Source of the DNA: G965197555 sp965197555
GTDB lineage: Bacteria; Chloroflexota; Dehalococcoidia; Lucifugimonadales; UBA3495
Assembly: GCA_965197555.1 (NCBI GenBank)
Contig: OZ240213.1
Span: 1,116,001 to 1,180,000, forward strand
DNA length: 64,000 nucleotides
Reading direction: 5' to 3'
The notes below the pieces were generated by a model, which saw only the letters and a list, made by a program, of their open reading frames with translations, did no database searches and was not told the DNA's origin. Both the position numbers and the translations under genes were made by a program. Shown here piece after piece: positions 60,092 through 64,000 of this stretch (the stretch's first letter is position 1; each line of letters opens with the position of its first letter).

Positions 60092-60745
60092 TTACCGGGG
60101 GGAATAAGGTGTAAGCCTAAGGATGGAATGCCGGCTGACTCGGACCAACGCTCCGTCTACTTCCGATGCCTCTCTGGCTTTCTGCCAGTCCGGGTCGGCC
60201 TGGAAGGATGCCCAGCTCTTTTCCCGGTCGCCCAAGCTTGGATAGCCCAGCATGTAGACCAGCCGGTTGTTGGTGCCCACGTCTTCCGTCCAGTAGGCCA
60301 CGTTTTCAATGCCGTGCTTTTCAAACAAGTGCATGGTGTGATTGGAGAACCGGTCGTGGAGAGCCGGCAGCTTGCCGGGCATTGCGTCGTAGGTGCGAAG
60401 CTCTTGGACGTTGGAGCTGAGGTTGGGCTCCGGAGAGTATGGAGTGAGCCGCATGAATGTGTTGGTTACGACCGACACAATCGGTCCATTGGACTCAGTC
60501 TCGGCTCTTACTTGGAGCCAGCCCTCATCAGCTTGGAAACTGGTCCATTTTTGCTCGCGGTCTGCCATGCTGTCGAAATCAAGGATATAGGTGAGTTGGT
60601 TGCTGGTGCCGATTTCGTCGGTCCAGAATCCCATCATTCCTATGTCGTATTGCTTGAAGTAGCCAATGGTGTGGTTGGAAAACCGGTCGTTGACGTTGGA
60701 GAGCTTACCCGGCACCGCAGTGTAAACGCGGTTCTCGTAGAGCAT
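60092..60745 (-). CDS. Tandem NIPSNAP-domain protein
   Basis: A 217-residue protein with two NIPSNAP (ferredoxin-like dimeric alpha/beta) repeats, each of about 105 residues: first VYTAVPGKLSNVNDRFSNHT and ...LTYILDFDSMADREQKWTSF; second ELRTYDAMPGKLPALHDRFS and RLVYMLGYPSLGDREKSWAS. The role is unknown; the bacterial single-domain kind is common. Short distance to VOC gene. ATG with AGGGAGG upstream. Confidence 0.9.
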   Translation of the reverse strand: MLYENRVYTAVPGKLSNVNDRFSNHTIGYFKQYDIGMMGFWTDEIGTSNQLTYILDFDSMADREQKWTSFQADEGWLQVRAETESNGPIVSVVTNTFMRLTPYSPEPNLSSNVQELRTYDAMPGKLPALHDRFSNHTMHLFEKHGIENVAYWTEDVGTNNRLVYMLGYPSLGDREKSWASFQADPDWQKAREASEVDGALVRVSRHSILRLTPYSPR

Positions 60746-60861
60746 TGTCGTTCCTCCCTGCGCGAAAGTCCTTTGCTGTTCTTCGACAATCTAAACACGA
60801 CCGGGCAAAAAGGATATCCCCGTTCGTGGTGAACTTGCCGGCCTATATGTCCAGGCGGTGT

Positions 60862-61221
60862 CTAGCTTTGTATCTCAAGCACCTCTAGTTGTACACCCTC
60901 GGGACCCTCGAAGAAACAGACTCGTCGGCCCCCGCCCACCGTCGTCTCCTCCAGGATGCGGGCGCCACCCTCCTTGAGGCTGGTCACTACGTTGTCCAGA
61001 TCGTCGGTGTCAATGGCGATGTGCTCGATTCCGTATATTTGGTCCCGGCTCTGGCCGTCGATGAACTTGGTGACGTTCACTGCAAGACCGTGCAGGTCCA
61101 AGCGGAGACCGTTGTTGCCAGCCTCACCGACTATTTTGGCGCCCAGGCTGTCCACGTAGAATTGGGCTGTCTTCTGGGGGTCCGGGGTCTTCAAGTGTAT
61201 GTGATTCATCTTGAAAGCCAT
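60862..61221 (-). CDS. VOC family protein
   Basis: A 119-residue VOC-fold protein: MNHIHLKTPDPQKTAQFYVDSL, GIEHIAIDTDDLDNVVTSL and EGVQLEVLEIQS give the H, H, E metal-ligand positions. It is related in plan to the 14.3-kb VOC protein (H-I-H-L-x-x near the start) but clearly diverged. Substrate unknown. ATG with GGAGG upstream. Confidence 0.88.
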   Translation of the reverse strand: MAFKMNHIHLKTPDPQKTAQFYVDSLGAKIVGEAGNNGLRLDLHGLAVNVTKFIDGQSRDQIYGIEHIAIDTDDLDNVVTSLKEGGARILEETTVGGGRRVCFFEGPEGVQLEVLEIQS

Positions 61222-61445
61222 GGCGCACCTCCAATCTTATGTTCCCGGTAGTGTTTCACCAGACTATGCTTGTGAAATGGAGCCTTGAGGAGTCTGTGAC
61301 AACTGGCAGAATAGTCCAAGGCGCAATCCCAGTCAAGCGTGCCTCGAGCCCAAGGCCTATTGACTCGGCTTACCGGTGACTCGATACAGACGGTTCGTGA
61401 AGGTATTATAATGCCCCTCAAAACACCAAGTTGGAGGAAGAAATC

Positions 61446-62354
61446 ATGCCCGTTGAGCAGCTTGACGCAAAACTGGGTAGCATTGTGTCTGCGGACGCGA
61501 CCATCGAGGAGCTTGGGAAGGGCTACGGCGGAGACATGGGGCCTGCCGAGGGACCGCTTTGGTGGAAAGAGGGACAGTACCTGCTATTCAGCGACATCCA
61601 CAATGACCGCCGCATGAAGTGGGCTGCCGGAGAAGGCGTTAGCGTTTTCCAGGAGCCCAATAATCGGGCCAATGGACTGACCCGGGACATGCAGGGCCGA
61701 TTAATTGCTTGTGAGCACGATTCCAGGCGTGTGACCCGCTTGGAGCCCGATGGGAGTATCACGGTGGTGGCCAGTAGCTATAAAGGCCCTCAGCTAAACC
61801 GTCCCAATGACGTTGTAGTCAAGTCCGATGGAAGCATCTACTTCACCGATCCCTGGACCCTTCAGGCGCCTGCCGCTCAGTGGGACCTGGATTTTGCGGG
61901 CGTGTACCGGGTGTCAGCGGACCTCGGTACCATAACCATGCTGGTTGGGGACTTCGTGACGCCCAACGGTCTGGCCTTCTCACCCGACGAAAGCATCCTT
62001 TACGTAAATGACTCCCGCCGAGGCCACATAAGGTCCTTCGAGCTTCTCCCAACTGGGGCTCTGGCGCTGGGCACCGACCACGTATTGTGCGACCTGAGGG
62101 GCGATCGGCCCGGTATACCCGACGGTATGAAGGTAGATATGCAGGGGAATGTTTACTGTGGCGGGGCAGGAGGTATCTGGGTCATCGACCCGTCGGGAAA
62201 CCACCTGGGCACGATAGTACACGGTGAGGAGTCCACCACCAACCTGAGTTGGGGAGACGACGACTGGCAGACCATTTACTTCACCACCCGCAATACCCTG
62301 GGACGGGTCCGCGTAAACGTTCCTGGAGTACCGGTGCCTGCTCCGCAACGATAG
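61446..62354 (+). CDS. SMP-30/gluconolactonase family protein
   Basis: A 302-residue six-bladed propeller: GPAEGPLWWKEGQYLLFSDI with the metal Glu, GLTRDMQGRLIACEHDSRRV, LNRPNDVVVKSDGSIYFTDP with the conserved Asn-Asp, and VTPNGLAFSPDESILYVNDS; IPDGMKVDMQGNVYCG follows. It hydrolyses sugar lactones in characterised members; substrate here is unknown. The ATG at 61446 has GGAGG about 8 nt upstream. Confidence 0.93.
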   Translation: MPVEQLDAKLGSIVSADATIEELGKGYGGDMGPAEGPLWWKEGQYLLFSDIHNDRRMKWAAGEGVSVFQEPNNRANGLTRDMQGRLIACEHDSRRVTRLEPDGSITVVASSYKGPQLNRPNDVVVKSDGSIYFTDPWTLQAPAAQWDLDFAGVYRVSADLGTITMLVGDFVTPNGLAFSPDESILYVNDSRRGHIRSFELLPTGALALGTDHVLCDLRGDRPGIPDGMKVDMQGNVYCGGAGGIWVIDPSGNHLGTIVHGEESTTNLSWGDDDWQTIYFTTRNTLGRVRVNVPGVPVPAPQR

Positions 62355-62425
62355 TCAACCATTGACGACGGTGTGGCGCACCCCATGGCAGGCCCGGCCT
62401 TATTCCTAACCAGCGAGGTAATGTG

Positions 62426-62974
62426 ATGGCACGATTATCTGATGTTGCCAGGGAGCAACTGAATCCCGAAGACCAGAAGTACTTAGACGAAATCGCGGAC
62501 AGCAGAGGGAGCGTCCGGGGACCCTACGGTGTCCTCCTACACAGCCCCCAGCTAGCGGCCAGGGTAGCGGCTACCGGCGCCTACGTACGCTTCGACTTCG
62601 ATATGCCCAACTCGTTGAAGGAAACGGTGATCCTGGCGACCGCCAAGGAGATCAAGAGCCAGTACGAGTTTACTGCTCATGCCCGTCTCGCCAGGGAATC
62701 CGGTGTTACTGACGACACCATTCGCTCAATTGCCCGGGGCACCGCCCCCCAGGACCTGGCAGACGACGAGGAAATCCTGGTCCGCTACACTCAGGAGTTG
62801 CTAAGGAACCATAAAATCACGGACCCGACTTATAATGCTGTCAAAGAGCGGTTCGGTGAGCGGGCCACCCTTGAAGTAACGGGGTTGATCGGTCATTACT
62901 TACTCGTTGGCCAGATCCTGGCTGCCTTTGAGGTCGACCTAGCTCCGGGCATGACACCGGAATTGCCCGACTGA
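62426..62974 (+). CDS. Carboxymuconolactone decarboxylase/AhpD-like protein
   Basis: A 182-residue all-helical protein: GPYGVLLHSPQLAARVAATG, PNSLKETVILATAKEIKSQYEFTAH with the conserved E-x7-Cys/Tyr-x-x-His positions (here the redox Cys is replaced by Tyr, Q-Y-E-F-x-x-H), and GLIGHYLLVGQIL. Without CxxC, peroxidase activity is unlikely, as in gamma-CMD-type members. ATG at 62426; GTG 3 nt earlier is equal. Confidence 0.88.
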   Translation: MARLSDVAREQLNPEDQKYLDEIADSRGSVRGPYGVLLHSPQLAARVAATGAYVRFDFDMPNSLKETVILATAKEIKSQYEFTAHARLARESGVTDDTIRSIARGTAPQDLADDEEILVRYTQELLRNHKITDPTYNAVKERFGERATLEVTGLIGHYLLVGQILAAFEVDLAPGMTPELPD

Positions 62975-63043
62975 GGCGGCGACAAGCGAATTAGCTTACC
63001 ATTCCGCTGACTCTAGGAGACTCTGCTTAAGGTAGCTTTATGT

Positions 63044-63076
63044 GCTTCTTCGTCTGGCGTCGGCAGACGAAGAAGC
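63044..63076. terminator. Bidirectional terminator hairpin between convergent genes
   Basis: GCTTCTTCGTCTG and CAGACGAAGAAGC are perfect 13-bp arms with a 7-nt loop (GCGTCGG), between the stop codons at 62974 (plus) and 63137 (minus). Short AT-rich ends (TTTATGT and CATATATC) flank both sides. Confidence 0.8.
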
Positions 63077-63136
63077 ATATATCTAATTCAGTTAGGAATC
63101 CCTAACCGCGCTACCCAGTGAGAGCTGGCAACGGTG

Positions 63137-64000
63137 TCAGGGCAGGGCGTCCCGCAATACCTCTACGATGTGCCGGGCTCTCCGGCCGGTCCCGTGCTCT
63201 ATCTGCTGGCGACAGGACACACCGGTGACCGCTACTTCCCATTCTTCATCTTTTGCATTAACCGCCGGAAATAGCGCTTGGTCTCCGATTTGCATTGAAA
63301 GATCGTAATGCTCCTTTTCGAAACCGAAGGAGCCCGCCATTCCGCAACACCCCGAGTTCACTGGATCAACCTGTAACCCGGGTACCAGCCGTAACGTGTT
63401 CAGCGAGGGAGTGGTCCCCATCGCTGCCTTCTGGTGGCAGTGGCCGTGGAACAGGATTTTCTTGCTGACTTCTGCGAGCTTCAGATTGAGCCGGCCTTCA
63501 TTCTGCAGCTTCGTCAAGAATTCATCGATCATGTAGACTTGGCCGGCAACGGCCCGGGACTTGTCGTCCTTTAGCAAATCCGGGTATTCGTCTCGGAACG
63601 TGAGGACGCAGCTGGGCTCACACCCAACTATGGGCACCCCTCGCTGCGCCACCGGGTGCAACAGGTCTACGTTATGGCGGGCGCATTCGGTGGCGTCCCC
63701 AAGTAACCCCTTGGAAATCATTGGCCGTCCGCAACAAGCTCCGTTGGCCAGTTGCACCTTGAACCCAGCAGCTTCCAGGACCTCCACTGCGGCTTTACCC
63801 ACCTCGGGGTAGTTGTAGTTCATGAAGGTGTCGTTGAACAGGACTACCGTATTCCCGTCCACTCCCTTTTCACCTTGGCCCTCTACGTCTACACTCCCCT
63901 GACCGCTCACCTGCCGCCCCGCAAACCACTTGGGGAAGGTGTCCCTTCGGAACTCTGGGAGAGTACGGCGTTGGTGCACCCCCAGCACGGATCTCAATAG
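63137..64000 (-). CDS. Fe-S oxidoreductase (CCG-domain), 5' part missing
   Basis: The frame runs off the right edge. The visible 287 residues are the two cysteine-rich CCG domains of heterodisulfide reductase/glycolate oxidase-type Fe-S subunits: LANGACCGRPMISKG, VGCEPSCVLTFRDEYPDLL; then HGHCHQKAAMG and VNSGCCGMAGSFGFEKEHYDLS. Such domains are often the C-terminus of FAD-linked oxidases (D-lactate/glycolate type) with a ferredoxin domain between; the upstream part is outside the window. It probably passes electrons from a 2-hydroxyacid oxidase. Confidence 0.88.
   Translation of the reverse strand, partial: LLRSVLGVHQRRTLPEFRRDTFPKWFAGRQVSGQGSVDVEGQGEKGVDGNTVVLFNDTFMNYNYPEVGKAAVEVLEAAGFKVQLANGACCGRPMISKGLLGDATECARHNVDLLHPVAQRGVPIVGCEPSCVLTFRDEYPDLLKDDKSRAVAGQVYMIDEFLTKLQNEGRLNLKLAEVSKKILFHGHCHQKAAMGTTPSLNTLRLVPGLQVDPVNSGCCGMAGSFGFEKEHYDLSMQIGDQALFPAVNAKDEEWEVAVTGVSCRQQIEHGTGRRARHIVEVLRDALP

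Overview
The window is a 64 kb bacterial chromosome segment of roughly 58-60 % GC. Genes are dense, with many GTG/TTG starts and ATGA-type stop/start overlaps. The gene set (cobalamin salvage, MmgE/PrpD, TcuA-like flavoprotein, LLM-class flavoprotein, carboxymuconolactone decarboxylase-like protein, penicillin acylase, RtcB/archease) and the dispersed TTCGACAGGCTCAGGGCGAA-type repeats suggest an uncultured Chloroflexota of the SAR202/Dehalococcoidia kind. That assignment is inference; there is no rRNA gene here to prove it. I saw no tRNA, rRNA or CRISPR array.

Layout. 0-7.1 kb: 3' part of comEC, rph, an HtrA-like lipoprotein protease, a fused two-domain M16 peptidase and a PNPOx-like flavoprotein. 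7.2-14.2 kb: a minus-strand cobalamin operon (unknown ORF, cbiA/cobB, cobO, cobT, cobS, cbiB, cobD) behind a clear cobalamin riboswitch followed by an intrinsic terminator. 14.3-22.3 kb: VOC protein, a zinc-ribbon RDD protein and a PrsW-type protease, MBL hydrolase, penicillin acylase, CinA C-terminal amidase, TlyA and an enoyl-CoA hydratase. 22.5-28.0 kb: an intact HK97-type capsid module on the minus strand (prohead protease, major capsid protein, small head/virion proteins, head-tail connector). 28.4-36.7 kb: A-type Fe-S protein, TPP enzyme, gamma-glutamyltransferase, HNH protein, Lon-substrate-binding-domain protein, a BtuF-like protein interrupted by an in-frame TGA, OsmC and RidA proteins. 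36.7-37.6 kb: a decayed ISXO2/IS1595-type transposase. 37.7-40.0 kb: queF-queD-queC-queE for the queuosine precursor preQ0/preQ1. 40-47.3 kb: MmgE/PrpD protein, a protein with a primase-type winged helix, alcohol dehydrogenase, flavoprotein and MFS transporter. 47.4-50.9 kb: a decayed terminase-portal module on the plus strand. 50.9-64 kb: S9 peptidase, polysaccharide deacetylase, archease-rtcB, and a run of catabolic or accessory enzymes and a transporter, ending in a truncated Fe-S oxidoreductase.

The most notable observations are these. (1) A TGA codon stands where the BtuF-like family normally has the second Cys of a C-x-x-C, and a perfect 6-bp hairpin with an AGGTA loop begins 10 nt after it, so the gene is a selenoprotein candidate or a simple nonsense allele. 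(2) The two phage modules, 20 kb apart and divergent, would rebuild the standard terL-portal-protease-capsid order if the segment of about 27.95-50.86 kb were inverted; the packaging genes carry several lesions while the capsid genes are open. (3) A closely similar hairpin precedes each phage module. (4) An uncharacterised gene is the first one under B12-riboswitch control.
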